The notes below the pieces were generated by a model. That model had not been told where the DNA came from and ran no database searches. It was given only the letters and a program-made list of their open reading frames with translations. Shown piece after piece: positions 43,925 through 53,356 of a DNA stretch of 64,000 nucleotides. A program made the translations under genes and the position numbers. Location of the stretch: assembly GCA_947502975.1 (NCBI GenBank), contig CANNBV010000002.1, positions 310,001 to 374,000 of the forward strand. The letters are read 5' to 3'. Each line of letters opens with the position of its first letter. The first letter of the stretch is position 1. The DNA is from an uncultured Flavobacteriaceae bacterium (GTDB taxonomy: Bacteria; Bacteroidota; Bacteroidia; Flavobacteriales; Flavobacteriaceae).

Positions 43925-46204
43925 TTATTGACATAGTATTTCAAATATTGAGGCTGGAACATTATTAGAAGGATGTTCTACTTCAACTGTAAAGCCTTTT
44001 ATATTTAAAGTTTTCATTGGTTTAAATACATTTATGGTCTGATAATTATCTTCAACTTTATGAAGCACATTACCCTCTAAGTCTTTTATCACATAATTGC
44101 GGACACAAAAAGGTACTACCTCTTCGGGGTGTCCCATAAGTGTTGATTCCATGGGGTGATCATAATCTGAATCTAAAAACAATTTGATTTCTGAAATGGT
44201 TTTAGCTTCATCCCATTCCACTTTAAGTGTTGGGTTATCATCATTTAAATCGGCTACCCAAGCATTTACTGTTCTCCAAGGACGGACATAACCATTACCA
44301 ATATTATTGTTTTGGAAAGACCGGATAGGTGGTGAAATTTCCATGGCAATATTTTTACCTTCTGGTCTACGGTGTGGTGTCCAAAATTCAAATTCATCAA
44401 CCCCAATATTTGGTGGTGGTACTTGCTTACCATTATTTGATACCGCTTTATTAATACCGTTAAATACCGAGAGTACACCTGTATAACGGTTGTTACTAGT
44501 TTTTATGCTGACTTTATTGTTTGTCAAAAACGTAACAAAACCATATTGATTTGTTGGAACTCCAATAGAAAAATTAATAGTAATAGTTTGCTCTCCTTTT
44601 ACTAAATTGAATGATTGTGTTTCTAAAATAGCTTCTGGTGTATAGTTTTTAGGCTTTTTAGAGGTTCTTAATTGTATGTCTATTGTGGTTGCTTCATCAG
44701 TATTAATTAATACTTTAAATTGATAACTTCGATTAGCTTCAAATGGCAATAATTGAGCTGCAGAAATATTTAATTTGAACCAATCGCCATCAAATGGAAT
44801 TTCAGAAATTTGCAATGTTGAAGAGGTCTCAACCTTTGCTTCACGTATTAGATTAGAATCAGATTTTATTGGAATATTTGGTATGCTTTGACCAACAATA
44901 TTTAACTCATTTTGAAGATTTTTTATTTCACCGTTATTGAGAATATCAGCTGGTTTTAAATTCTTTTGAGTACACAATGCAGCAGCCATACCAACTGCTT
45001 GGGCACATAAACCAGTAGTAGCCATAACACGTGTAGAACCAAAGGCCACATGAGTTGCGCTAATGATTCTGCCGGCTAAAAATAAGTTGTCAATGTCTTT
45101 ACTTACAAATGAACGATAAGGTATATGATAGACGCCTTTGGAGTGCCATTGTGTACAGGCAGACAAATCACTATAAACCCCATCTGCTGGATGTAAATCT
45201 ATGGCCCAACCTCCGTGCGCTATAGCATCGTCAAACTCTTGCTGCTCAATAACATCTTGTTGTTTCATCATATACAAACCTTCAAATCGACGACTCTCCC
45301 GTTTCCCGGGGATAGTTCCAACCCATTCTAAGGTCATATTCTCAACATCTTCAAATTTACCTGAATTTTTAATGTAGTCCCAAACACCATAAATCACTTT
45401 CCATAACTCATATTTTATATGCTCTGTATCATGAATGGTATCATGACGTCCGCCATATTCAAACCACCAAAAACGACAACCTTTATCATCCTTTCCAATA
45501 GCTTTGTAACGGGGTATCTGCTTTATGTCTTTTAGCGCAAAGTCTGGAGCTTTAAACTTTACAGGCTTATCAGTGTTTTTACTGTAGAAATACATGGAGT
45601 GTCCCAATAATTCTCCATAAGATTTGTCGGGTGCAAACAATTCACCAAACTCTTCTTTGGGTTCTGCTCCCATTCTAAAAGATGCTCCGGCTTTAAAAGC
45701 AACTATACCATCTCCTGAAGCATCACAAAATAAAGGTGCCTTTGTAATATATTCGGTTGCATTCTGCGGGTTAAATGCTTTTATAGATTCTATTTCAGTA
45801 TCACTGGATTTATTGACATCATAAACGCAAGTGTTTAAGAGCAAAGTGATATTTTTTTCGTTTAAAACTTTTTCTAGTAAAATGGTATCAAAAATAACCG
45901 CGTTGCCTTCCGGGTTTCGATACAAATTCTCAACTAAAATCTCATTCATCACACCGCCCTCTCTGGACCATCGGTTATTATTGCCCATATGAGACGTAGC
46001 ACCTAATATCCAAAGTCTAACCTCTGACGAAGCATTGCCTCCTAAAACAGGGCGGTCTTGAATCAAAACGACTTTAATACCTTTTCTAGCGGCTGTAATT
46101 GCGGCACAAACACCCGCCGTTCCGCCTCCTGTAATGCTTAAATCACAGTTTAAAACTACCGTTTTATTATTCCTTTTTTTCTTATTAAAAGTTTCTAAAA
46201 TCAT
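43925..46204 (-). CDS. Cytoplasmic FAD-dependent oxidoreductase with C-terminal beta-sandwich domains
   Basis: A 759-residue protein without signal peptide. An FAD-binding Rossmann motif is at residues 24-45 (ITGGGTAGVCAAITAARKG, then VVLIQD), and FAD_oxidored landmarks follow: GGNASSEVRLWI, FCDASGDGIVAFKAG, NLFLAGRIISATHVAFGSTR. Residues about 450-560 and 620-759 are beta-rich; the latter (TISEIKLFLDSDYDHPMEST, FTVEVEHPS) looks like a discoidin-type module, odd for a cytoplasmic enzyme. It lies between the SSS symporter (10 bases) and the large GH2 in the galactan operon, suggesting oxidation of an imported sugar or oligosaccharide. Substrate and product cannot be read from sequence. Confidence 0.85.
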   Translation of the reverse strand: MILETFNKKKRNNKTVVLNCDLSITGGGTAGVCAAITAARKGIKVVLIQDRPVLGGNASSEVRLWILGATSHMGNNNRWSREGGVMNEILVENLYRNPEGNAVIFDTILLEKVLNEKNITLLLNTCVYDVNKSSDTEIESIKAFNPQNATEYITKAPLFCDASGDGIVAFKAGASFRMGAEPKEEFGELFAPDKSYGELLGHSMYFYSKNTDKPVKFKAPDFALKDIKQIPRYKAIGKDDKGCRFWWFEYGGRHDTIHDTEHIKYELWKVIYGVWDYIKNSGKFEDVENMTLEWVGTIPGKRESRRFEGLYMMKQQDVIEQQEFDDAIAHGGWAIDLHPADGVYSDLSACTQWHSKGVYHIPYRSFVSKDIDNLFLAGRIISATHVAFGSTRVMATTGLCAQAVGMAAALCTQKNLKPADILNNGEIKNLQNELNIVGQSIPNIPIKSDSNLIREAKVETSSTLQISEIPFDGDWFKLNISAAQLLPFEANRSYQFKVLINTDEATTIDIQLRTSKKPKNYTPEAILETQSFNLVKGEQTITINFSIGVPTNQYGFVTFLTNNKVSIKTSNNRYTGVLSVFNGINKAVSNNGKQVPPPNIGVDEFEFWTPHRRPEGKNIAMEISPPIRSFQNNNIGNGYVRPWRTVNAWVADLNDDNPTLKVEWDEAKTISEIKLFLDSDYDHPMESTLMGHPEEVVPFCVRNYVIKDLEGNVLHKVEDNYQTINVFKPMKTLNIKGFTVEVEHPSNNVPASIFEILCQ

Positions 46205-46214
46205 TAAAACGCTC

Positions 46215-47864
46215 CTATTCTTTAGATTTTCTAATTATATACAGTCCTAATAGCAAAATTGATGTTCCCATTCCCAAAACAAGACCTTTAGCTGATTCCG
46301 CCATAAATGATAAAACTAAAATGAGCACTCCAGTTGAAGCTACTCCAATACCAATTACCCTTGTTCCTTTTTGGTTATTTTTATTGTCCTCTTCTTCATT
46401 ACTTATATCTTCTTTCAGTTCAAGTAATTTTTGATAATTATCGTATTGTGATGTTTTACTTTTAGATTGAGTAAAATAAATTTCAAGAATGGTTAGCAGT
46501 AGAATAGGAATTCCCATGCCGACTACCATTTCCATTGCCCTTCCTAAGGTAATTCCCGTTAAATCAGGAGCAAAAAATTTAAAAAACGCATTAACAACTA
46601 ACGAAACTATTGTAACGGCTAGCACCGATTTTCCCGTTTGATGCTTTGAGAATAATGCCCAAAGTGGTGGTAAAAACATAGCACCTCCAGTTAAAGCTGC
46701 TAAACTCATAACAACTTCAACAATTCCACCAAAATAGGGTACTAACAATGCAATAATAATAGTAAGAACCCCAAGAGAAACAGTTGCTATTCTACCTACT
46801 CGAACTAAACCTTGACTTGTAGTTTTTGGGAACATATTTTTATAAATATCATTTGCTAAAACACCAGCAGAGATATTTAATGTTGTATTTACAGAACTTG
46901 AAGTTGCGAATACCATGCCTCCTAACATAAGTCCTAGCATGCCTAGAGGTAAAACTTCTTTACACATTAGAAGGTAAGCGCCTTCATCTGCCAAATTTCC
47001 TAAGTCTGGATTTAGAACTTTATATATCATCGGTGGCAGCATCCAAATTAATGGACTAATGCTATAAAGTGCTCCGAATAACCACCCTACTTTTTTTGCG
47101 TCTTTTGGTGTCGATACACTGGTGTAACGCTGTATATAAGCCCAGTTTCCAGCTATAAAAAATAAATTATAAAGCCCAAAAGCAACCATAAATAGGCCAG
47201 TATATTCTGAATTAGTAAATTCAAAAAAGTGCTCTGGAGCTTTTTCTATAAAATTGTTAATGCCACCTATTTTGTCAAAAGATAATGGCAATACAATCAA
47301 AACGGCAGCAGTGAGTACAATAAATTGCAAAACATCGGTAACAATAACCGCCCATAAACCACCTACTGCAGTATAAATAAGAATTAGAATCCCTAAAACA
47401 ATGATACTGGTAACTATCGGAATTCCTGTAGATACTTCAACAATTTTAGCCACTGGATACAAAAATGCGCCAGTAGTAAATATGGAGATGAATAAAAACA
47501 AGTACGTATAAATTTTTTGAGTAGATACCCCCAGTCTATCAGATATAAATTCCGCAGCAGTTAAAGCTTTGGTTTTTTGCCATTTAGGTGCAATAAAAAA
47601 TCCAATAATTATTCCTGCAATACACATGGTCCATTGAATAGTTACTGCTACCCAGCCACTAGAATACGCAATAGACCCCCACACCACAAAAGTACCTGCT
47701 GAAAAGAAACTCATAAACAATGACAACCCACTCATCCACCATGGTAATGCTCCTCCTGCGGCAAAAAACGATTTCATGTTTTTGCCTGATTTAGAAAAAC
47801 TTATGCCGCAGATAAAAACTAAAAGGGTAAAAGCTATAATTACGGCAATATCAATATTTGACAT
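46215..47864 (-). CDS. Sodium:solute symporter (SSS family), probable sugar importer
   Basis: The 549-residue membrane protein has about fourteen helices. Family patterns include FAAGGALPWWMSGLSLFMSFFSAGTF, TAVGGLWAVIVTDVLQF, and YLLMCKEVLPLGMLGLMLGGMVFATSSSVNTTLN. A charged linker near 475-505 precedes the last two helices. It is the first gene of the galactan operon, next to the LacI operators, and the operon has no SusC/SusD, so it probably carries mono- or disaccharides released in the periplasm across the inner membrane. Substrate is inferred from context. Confidence 0.92.
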   Translation of the reverse strand: MSNIDIAVIIAFTLLVFICGISFSKSGKNMKSFFAAGGALPWWMSGLSLFMSFFSAGTFVVWGSIAYSSGWVAVTIQWTMCIAGIIIGFFIAPKWQKTKALTAAEFISDRLGVSTQKIYTYLFLFISIFTTGAFLYPVAKIVEVSTGIPIVTSIIVLGILILIYTAVGGLWAVIVTDVLQFIVLTAAVLIVLPLSFDKIGGINNFIEKAPEHFFEFTNSEYTGLFMVAFGLYNLFFIAGNWAYIQRYTSVSTPKDAKKVGWLFGALYSISPLIWMLPPMIYKVLNPDLGNLADEGAYLLMCKEVLPLGMLGLMLGGMVFATSSSVNTTLNISAGVLANDIYKNMFPKTTSQGLVRVGRIATVSLGVLTIIIALLVPYFGGIVEVVMSLAALTGGAMFLPPLWALFSKHQTGKSVLAVTIVSLVVNAFFKFFAPDLTGITLGRAMEMVVGMGIPILLLTILEIYFTQSKSKTSQYDNYQKLLELKEDISNEEEDNKNNQKGTRVIGIGVASTGVLILVLSFMAESAKGLVLGMGTSILLLGLYIIRKSKE

Positions 47865-47940
47865 TATAGTTTAATTTAGAAAGTTCTTGCAAGTAACCCT
47901 AAAAAGAGATGTGAAACAAGGCATTATTAAAAAAGTAATT

Positions 47941-47986
47941 TCGGGAACGTTTCCGAAAACGTTTTTATTCTCGGAAACGTTTCCGA
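47941..47986. promoter_or_regulatory. Cluster of three LacI-type operators
   Basis: A perfect 16-bp palindrome TCGGAAACGTTTCCGA lies at 47971-47986. A one-mismatch copy TCGGGAACGTTTCCGA lies at 47941-47956, and a 10-bp perfect AAAACGTTTT core at 47956-47965. Centres are 12 and 18 bases apart. They sit between the SSS gene start (47864) and the LacI gene start (48021) and should control the galactan operon and perhaps the regulator itself. Confidence 0.8.
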
Positions 47987-48020
47987 AAATGATGTATTTT
48001 TACAAAAAGATTAAAGTTTT

Positions 48021-49031
48021 ATGGAACATGTTACTATAAAAGATGTAGCAAAAAAACTAAACGTTTCTGTTTCTACAGTCTCGAGAGCTTTTAATGATAA
48101 ATACGATATTAGAAAAGAAACCAAGGATTTAATTTTAAAAACAGCAAAGGAAATGGGGTATCGCCCAAATCCTATAGCTAAAAAATTGCTTCAAAAACGT
48201 TCTTTCAATATCGGTATAGTTGTGCCGGAGTTTGTCAATAGTTTTTTTCCTGAAGTTATTATTGGAGCTCAAGAAGTGCTTATAGAAAAAGGCTATCAAG
48301 TATTAATTATGCAGTCTGATCAGTCATGGGAAACAGAACGAAAAAATGTACAGGTGTTAGTAGATAATATGGTTGATGGTTTAATTATATCTCTTTCTTC
48401 CGAATCAAAAAATAGCACTTATTACCAAAAACTGATAACATCAAACATACCTATAGTCTTTTTTAATAGAGTAGTAGAGGAATTCGAAACATCCAAAGTG
48501 TTATTTGATGATTATAAATGGGCTTTATTTGCAACTGAACATTTGATTATACAGGGTTATAAGGATATTGTACACTTGGCAGGTACTAAGAATTTAACTT
48601 TGACTAAAAATAGAATGAAGGGTTTTGAAGCGGCGCATAAAAAATATAAGCAACCTGTAGGAAGAGTTATCCACTGTGGGTTTAAGATGGAAGCTGGCGA
48701 ACAGGTCGCACTTAAAATGATAGAAAAAAATAAAGTACCGAGAGCAATTTTTGCTGCGAGTGATGCAACTGCAATAGGCGCAATGCATGTTTTTAAAAAG
48801 CATGGTCTATCTATTCCAGAGGATGTAGCTATTGTAGGTTTTTCAGAATCTAGACTTGCTGCACATACTTCGCCTCCAATAACTTCAGTTGAGCAACCTA
48901 CAAATGATATTGGGCAGACTGCCGCAAAACTTTTATTGGAACAGATTGAAAACAATGGCATATTTGTACCACAAACTATAATATTAAACGGACGATTAAA
49001 CATTCGAGAGTCTTCTATAAATATAGTTTAG
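48021..49031 (+). CDS. LacI-family regulator of the galactan operon
   Basis: This 336-residue LacI-type repressor has the helix-turn-helix VTIKDVAKKLNVSVSTVSRA (residues 4-23) and hinge YRPNPIAKKLLQ, then a sugar-binding-protein-like effector domain (FNIGIVVPEFVNSFFPEVII; IFAASDATAIGAMHVFKKHG; IVGFSESRLAAHTSPPITSV). It is divergently transcribed from the 12-gene galactan operon, with three LacI-type sites in the spacer. The inducer is probably an agar- or porphyran-derived saccharide, which is inference. Confidence 0.94.
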   Translation: MEHVTIKDVAKKLNVSVSTVSRAFNDKYDIRKETKDLILKTAKEMGYRPNPIAKKLLQKRSFNIGIVVPEFVNSFFPEVIIGAQEVLIEKGYQVLIMQSDQSWETERKNVQVLVDNMVDGLIISLSSESKNSTYYQKLITSNIPIVFFNRVVEEFETSKVLFDDYKWALFATEHLIIQGYKDIVHLAGTKNLTLTKNRMKGFEAAHKKYKQPVGRVIHCGFKMEAGEQVALKMIEKNKVPRAIFAASDATAIGAMHVFKKHGLSIPEDVAIVGFSESRLAAHTSPPITSVEQPTNDIGQTAAKLLLEQIENNGIFVPQTIILNGRLNIRESSINIV

Positions 49032-49095
49032 TATCCTGATTTCTAAAAAATTTCATAAAACAATACTAACAATTTTTTTTCCGTTCTTAAATCCT

Positions 49096-49103
49096 TACTT
49101 TTG
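49096..49103 (+). promoter_or_regulatory. Putative -7 box for the FKBP gene
   Basis: TACTTTTG matches TAnnTTTG and lies 26 bases before the ATG, giving a short leader of about 20 bases. Confidence 0.5.
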
Positions 49104-49129
49104 GCGCAATTTAAAAACAAGATGAGACT

Positions 49130-49864
49130 ATGAGATTAATTAAATTATCAATTTTAGCAATTGTTGTAAGTTTTGCTTCGTGTCAAAAACAGCCTGGAGC
49201 TGTAACTAAGGAAGCATTAAAAACTGAAATAGATTCAGTAAGTTATGCTATAGGAATGGATGTTGGAAATAGTGTGCTTTCTAACTTTGAGGACATTAAT
49301 AACGACTTGTTTATGGCTGGATATTTAAATGTTTTGGATTCTGCTGATGTACTAATTGATAAAACAATGGCACAAGGTTTGGTTCAAAGTTATTTTCAGA
49401 AAAATCGTGAAAAAATCATGAAAAGACAGCAAGAACTTGCTGCAAAAGAAGCTGAAAAGAAATTTGGAGCTAATAAGGAAGCTGGAGAGAAATTCTTAAA
49501 AGAGAATGTAGCTAATGAAGGTGTATTGACTACAGATAGTGGTTTACAATATATAGTGCTTAAGGAAGGTAATGGAGAAAAACCAACTACTGCTGATAGA
49601 GTAAAGGTGCATTATCATGGTACTTTAATTGATGGAACTGTATTTGATAGCTCTGTAGATAAGGGTACCCCAGTAGATTTTGGTGTTACGCAAGTAATTC
49701 CAGGATGGACAGAAGGTTTACAATTAATGAGTGAAGGAGCTAAATACAAGTTCTTTATTCCTCAAGAATTAGCTTATGGTGCTAACCCAAGACCAGGTGG
49801 AGCAATAAAACCGTTTTCAGCTTTAGTTTTTGAAGTTGAATTACTTGAAATACTTGATAAATAA
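49130..49864 (+). CDS. FKBP-type peptidyl-prolyl isomerase lipoprotein
   Basis: A 244-residue lipoprotein (VVSFASCQKQ). The N-terminal helical dimerisation domain (about 30-125; VSYAIGMDVGNSVLSNFEDI) is followed by a classical FKBP domain (about 135-244; VKVHYHGTLIDGTVFDSS, VIPGWTEGLQLMSEGAKYKF, ELAYGANPRPGGAIKPFSAL). The layout matches FkpA/Mip folding catalysts that help fold exported proteins. It is a single gene with its own -7 box and a strong terminator. Confidence 0.95.
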   Translation: MRLIKLSILAIVVSFASCQKQPGAVTKEALKTEIDSVSYAIGMDVGNSVLSNFEDINNDLFMAGYLNVLDSADVLIDKTMAQGLVQSYFQKNREKIMKRQQELAAKEAEKKFGANKEAGEKFLKENVANEGVLTTDSGLQYIVLKEGNGEKPTTADRVKVHYHGTLIDGTVFDSSVDKGTPVDFGVTQVIPGWTEGLQLMSEGAKYKFFIPQELAYGANPRPGGAIKPFSALVFEVELLEILDK

Positions 49865-49887
49865 TAATTTATTTATTCTATAAAATA

Positions 49888-49921
49888 TAAAACAGGAAGT
49901 TATTATACTTCCTGTTTTTTT
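49888..49921 (+). terminator. Rho-independent terminator after the FKBP gene
   Basis: Stem AAACAGGAAG (49890-49899) pairs perfectly with CTTCCTGTTT (49908-49917) around an 8-base loop, followed by a T-run to 49921. It lies 24 bases after the stop. Confidence 0.92.
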
Positions 49922-49974
49922 ATTTGCATGATTTTGAATGTAAATAGATTGTAAATTTGTAATAAATTTTAAGG

Positions 49975-50859
49975 ATGGCTCATAAAGCAGGTTTTGTAAA
50001 TATTATTGGAAATCCAAATGTAGGGAAGTCTACTTTGATGAATGCATTTGTAGGTGAAAAACTATCTATCATTACATCAAAAGCACAAACCACAAGACAT
50101 CGCATTTTAGGAATTGTAAATGGAGATGATTTTCAAATGGTTTTAAGTGATACCCCTGGCATTATAAAACCAGCGTATGAGTTGCAAGCATCCATGATGG
50201 ATTTTGTGAAATCTGCTTTTGAGGATGCAGATGTTTTAATTTATATGGTTGAGATTGGTGAACAAAACTTAAAAGATGAGGCTTTTTTTAAGAAAATTAC
50301 CAATTCAAAAATACCAGTACTTCTTTTATTAAATAAAATAGATAAATCACATCAAGAACAATTAGAAAGCCAAGTGCAACTTTGGACAGAAAAAGTACCA
50401 AATGCAGAGATTTTTCCAATTTCGGCATTAGAGGGTTTTAATGTAAAAGAAGTGTTTAATCGTATTTTAGACTTACTGCCAGAATCGCCACCATTTTATC
50501 CAAAAGATCAATTAACTGATAAACCTGAACGTTTTTTTATCAATGAAAAAATTCGTGAAAAAATTCTATTACACTATAAAAAGGAAATTCCATATGCAGT
50601 AGAGATTGAAACCGAGGAGTTTTTTGAAGAAGAAAAGATTATCCGAATTCGTTCGGTAATCATGGTAGAGCGCGAAACCCAAAAGGGTATTATTATTGGT
50701 CACAAAGGTAGTGCGTTAAAACGTGTTGGTGTAGAAGCTAGAAAGGATTTAGAAATATTCTTCGATAAACAAATTCATCTTGAGTTATATGTGAAAGTCA
50801 ATAAGAACTGGCGTAGCAATCAAAATCAATTGAAACGTTTTGGTTACAATAATAAGTAA
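49975..50859 (+). CDS. era: GTPase Era, 16S rRNA/30S assembly factor
   Basis: The 294-residue protein has the Era G-domain: G1 GNPNVGKST (residues 12-20), G3 DTPGI, G4 NKID and G5-like SALEG, followed by a KH RNA-binding domain (about 200-285; REKILLHYKKEIPYAVEIE, KGIIIGHKGSALKRVGVEAR). Length is typical. It assists 16S rRNA maturation and 30S assembly in the cytoplasm. It lies two genes from der, the same neighbourhood seen in many flavobacteria. Confidence 0.97.
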   Translation: MAHKAGFVNIIGNPNVGKSTLMNAFVGEKLSIITSKAQTTRHRILGIVNGDDFQMVLSDTPGIIKPAYELQASMMDFVKSAFEDADVLIYMVEIGEQNLKDEAFFKKITNSKIPVLLLLNKIDKSHQEQLESQVQLWTEKVPNAEIFPISALEGFNVKEVFNRILDLLPESPPFYPKDQLTDKPERFFINEKIREKILLHYKKEIPYAVEIETEEFFEEEKIIRIRSVIMVERETQKGIIIGHKGSALKRVGVEARKDLEIFFDKQIHLELYVKVNKNWRSNQNQLKRFGYNNK

Positions 50860-50963
50860 ATCATAATATTAATTTTTTAATTCTATAACGCTAACTTAAT
50901 CTCAAAAGCTAATCTTTGTATGTCTTTATAAAGGACTTAGTTAAGTTTGAGTTAGTTTAGTTT

Positions 50964-51003
50964 AAAAGCTTTGGTTGATCCCCTTCAATTAAAGCTTTTT
51001 TTT
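50964..51003. terminator. Bidirectional terminator between era and the gene at 50985
   Basis: A 15-bp stem, AAAAGCTTTGGTTGA (50964-50978) with TCAATTAAAGCTTTT (50985-50999), includes two G-T wobbles. A T-run ends it at 51003, and the A-run on the other side serves the opposite strand. It overlaps the end of the minus-strand gene. Confidence 0.85.
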
Positions 51004-51488
51004 ATAACATTTTCCATGACTTGGTGAAGTTGCATCATTTCCTTTTTACTAGAATCTCTTCCTATTCTACCAGCAAAATAAAGCACAAACCATATAATTA
51101 CCATGAGAACCATGAGACTTACTTGTACTATAAAATCAGTCTTTAAACTCCAATTGGTATACCCCCAAATTCCAAAAGCTATAAAGAGTGATGCTACCAT
51201 AAAATGAAGAAACATAAACATGGTCCATACTGTTGGGTTTGGTCCAAATAATCCGTGTAAGATACTAGAATTGGCATCAACTTCATCTATTTCTAAATGG
51301 AGTTGAGGCGACCAAAAATGCTGATCTTTTTTGAGATACTTAATAAAAACATGATTATCAATTCTAGTAATATTGAAGTCGTTTTGTGTGTTTTTTAAAT
51401 CCTCAAAACGTTTTAACACGGTTTCATTGTTTTCTTGCAACTCAATTTTAAACCTAGGTCTTAAAACAATATCATTTTTAGTTTGCAT
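50985..51488 (-). CDS. Small two-helix membrane protein, unknown function
   Basis: A 167-residue protein without signal peptide. A soluble N-terminal part (1-85) is followed by two membrane segments at about 87-108 (VWTMFMFLHFMVASLFIAFG) and 117-140 (FIVQVSLMVLMVIIWFVLYF), with a short charged tail. The soluble part (NHVFIKYLKKDQHFWSPQLHLEI) is not recognised. It is convergent with era and divergent from der; its role cannot be assigned. Confidence 0.75.
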   Translation of the reverse strand: MQTKNDIVLRPRFKIELQENNETVLKRFEDLKNTQNDFNITRIDNHVFIKYLKKDQHFWSPQLHLEIDEVDANSSILHGLFGPNPTVWTMFMFLHFMVASLFIAFGIWGYTNWSLKTDFIVQVSLMVLMVIIWFVLYFAGRIGRDSSKKEMMQLHQVMENVIKKSFN

Positions 51489-51538
51489 ATAGTTTAGTTT
51501 ACACTGTAAATTACTATTTTTTCTTCAGTTTTAAATAC

Positions 51539-51546
51539 TACCTTTG
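51539..51546 (+). promoter_or_regulatory. Putative -7 box for der
   Basis: TACCTTTG matches TAnnTTTG and lies 17 bases before the der ATG, so the leader would be very short. Confidence 0.45.
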
Positions 51547-51563
51547 TGCCCAATTAAATACCT

Positions 51564-52868
51564 ATGGGAAATATTGTTGCAATAGTTGGAAGACCTAATG
51601 TTGGTAAATCTACTTTTTTTAATCGTTTGATTCAAAAACGAGAGGCTATCGTTGATGCTGTAAGTGGTGTAACCAGAGACAGGCATTACGGAAAGACCGA
51701 TTGGAATGGCAGAGAGTTTTCATTGATTGATACAGGTGGATATGTTGTTGGAAGTGACGATATTTTTGAAGCTGAAATCGATAAACAAGTGGAATTGGCG
51801 ATTGATGAAGCAGATGCTATCATTTTTATGGTAGATGTAGAAACGGGCATTACAGGAATGGATGAAGATGTAGCAAATCTTCTTCGAAAAGCAAAAAAGC
51901 CTGTATTTCTTGTAGTGAATAAGGTAGATAATGGAAAACGTGCCGAAGATGCTGTTGAATTTTATAGTCTCGGTTTGGGAGATTATTACACAGTTGCTAG
52001 TATTAACGGTAGCGGCACAGGTGAATTATTAGATGCTTTAGTTGAAGCTTTACCTGAAAAGGAAGAAGTTATTGAAGAAGACTTACCACGTTTTGCAGTT
52101 GTTGGGCGTCCTAATGCTGGAAAATCATCATTTATAAATGCACTTATTGGAGAGGACAGATATATTGTTACTGATATAGCTGGAACCACAAGAGATTCTA
52201 TTGATACAAAATATAACCGTTTTGGATTTGAATTTAATTTAGTAGATACTGCTGGAATTCGAAGAAAATCTAAAGTAAAAGAAGACTTAGAATTTTATTC
52301 AGTGATGCGAAGTGTACGCGCTATAGAACATGCTGATGTTTGTTTAGTGGTTTTAGATGCCAATAGGGGATTTGATGGGCAGGTTCAAAATATTTTTTGG
52401 CTAGCAGAACGCAACCGAAAAGGTATTGTGATTTTGGTTAATAAATGGGATTTGGTAGAGAAAGATCACAAATCTGTTACAGCATTTGAGAAAGCAATAA
52501 GAAAACAAATAGAACCATTTACCGATGTACCTATTGTTTTTATTTCGGCATTAACGAAACAACGCATTTTTAAAGCGATAGAAACTGCGGTTGAAGTTTA
52601 TAAAAATCGTTCTAAAAAGATTAAAACAAGTCAGTTAAATGATGTGTTGTTGCCAATTATAGAGCATTATCCGCCGCCAGCATATAAAGGCAAGTTTGTG
52701 AAGATTAAATATATCATGCAATTGCCTACACCGCAACCGCAATTTGCATTCTTTTGCAATTTACCACAGTATGTAAAAGATCCATATAAACGATTTTTAG
52801 AAAACAAACTTCGTGAAAACTTTGGATTTACTGGCGTGCCTATTAGTGTGTATATGAGGAAGAAGTAA
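51564..52868 (+). CDS. der: GTPase Der (EngA), 50S ribosome assembly
   Basis: The 434-residue protein contains two tandem G domains: G1 motifs GRPNVGKST (8-16) and GRPNAGKSS (about 180-188), with DTGGY and DTAGI switch II motifs and NKVD/NKWD G4 motifs. A C-terminal KH-like domain follows (about 350-434; [20 protein letters not shown]). It is the essential double-Era GTPase of large-subunit assembly. It is convergent with the TPM cluster, whose last stop is directly adjacent. Confidence 0.97.
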   Translation: MGNIVAIVGRPNVGKSTFFNRLIQKREAIVDAVSGVTRDRHYGKTDWNGREFSLIDTGGYVVGSDDIFEAEIDKQVELAIDEADAIIFMVDVETGITGMDEDVANLLRKAKKPVFLVVNKVDNGKRAEDAVEFYSLGLGDYYTVASINGSGTGELLDALVEALPEKEEVIEEDLPRFAVVGRPNAGKSSFINALIGEDRYIVTDIAGTTRDSIDTKYNRFGFEFNLVDTAGIRRKSKVKEDLEFYSVMRSVRAIEHADVCLVVLDANRGFDGQVQNIFWLAERNRKGIVILVNKWDLVEKDHKSVTAFEKAIRKQIEPFTDVPIVFISALTKQRIFKAIETAVEVYKNRSKKIKTSQLNDVLLPIIEHYPPPAYKGKFVKIKYIMQLPTPQPQFAFFCNLPQYVKDPYKRFLENKLRENFGFTGVPISVYMRKK

Positions 52869-53354
52869 CTACTGCCATTGCAGAATTATTTCATCTAAAG
52901 CGTTATTAATACCATTGTAAAATTCATCATTTTTAAATTTAGGTACTATAATGCTATCAATTATTACTTTGCATTTATAATCAGTCAACACTTTTTCGGT
53001 GGCATAGCCAGTAGAAATGGCTAATTCTCTATCGTATTTCGATATTAAAATGAGTAATCCATTGTTTTTATCTTTTTTGCCGACACCTAAAGTATTTGCG
53101 ATTTGAGTTGCATAATAAATAGCTGTTGTATTTTGAGGTAAAGAATCTAAAGTATAGACACAAATTTCATTACTAGAAGAGGCTTCATAATCTATAATTT
53201 TTGATGTTAAAGAATCCTTCTCATTTGGAGAGAACATTGAAGCAAGATCTTGGACAACAGATTGATTATGCGTTTTTACAGCATCATTAGTTTTTGTTTT
53301 ACAAGAGATAAAAACAAGAACAAATAATATTGATATTGAAATTACTTTTTTCAT
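52869..53354 (-). CDS. TPM-domain lipoprotein
   Basis: A 161-residue lipoprotein from the ATG at 53354 (ILFVLVFISCKTK). A longer in-frame reading to 53447 would add a Trp/Arg-rich stretch that is only another frame of the Gly-rich tail of the upstream gene and is rejected. A TPM-phosphatase domain occupies about 40-160 (SNEICVYTLDSLPQN, NNGLLILISKYDRELAISTG, YATEKVLTDYKCKVIIDS). It follows the previous TPM gene by 2 bases. Function unknown; TPM proteins are linked to membrane-protein or photosystem repair in other organisms. Confidence 0.85.
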   Translation of the reverse strand: MKKVISISILFVLVFISCKTKTNDAVKTHNQSVVQDLASMFSPNEKDSLTSKIIDYEASSSNEICVYTLDSLPQNTTAIYYATQIANTLGVGKKDKNNGLLILISKYDRELAISTGYATEKVLTDYKCKVIIDSIIVPKFKNDEFYNGINNALDEIILQWQ

Positions 53355-53356
53355 AG

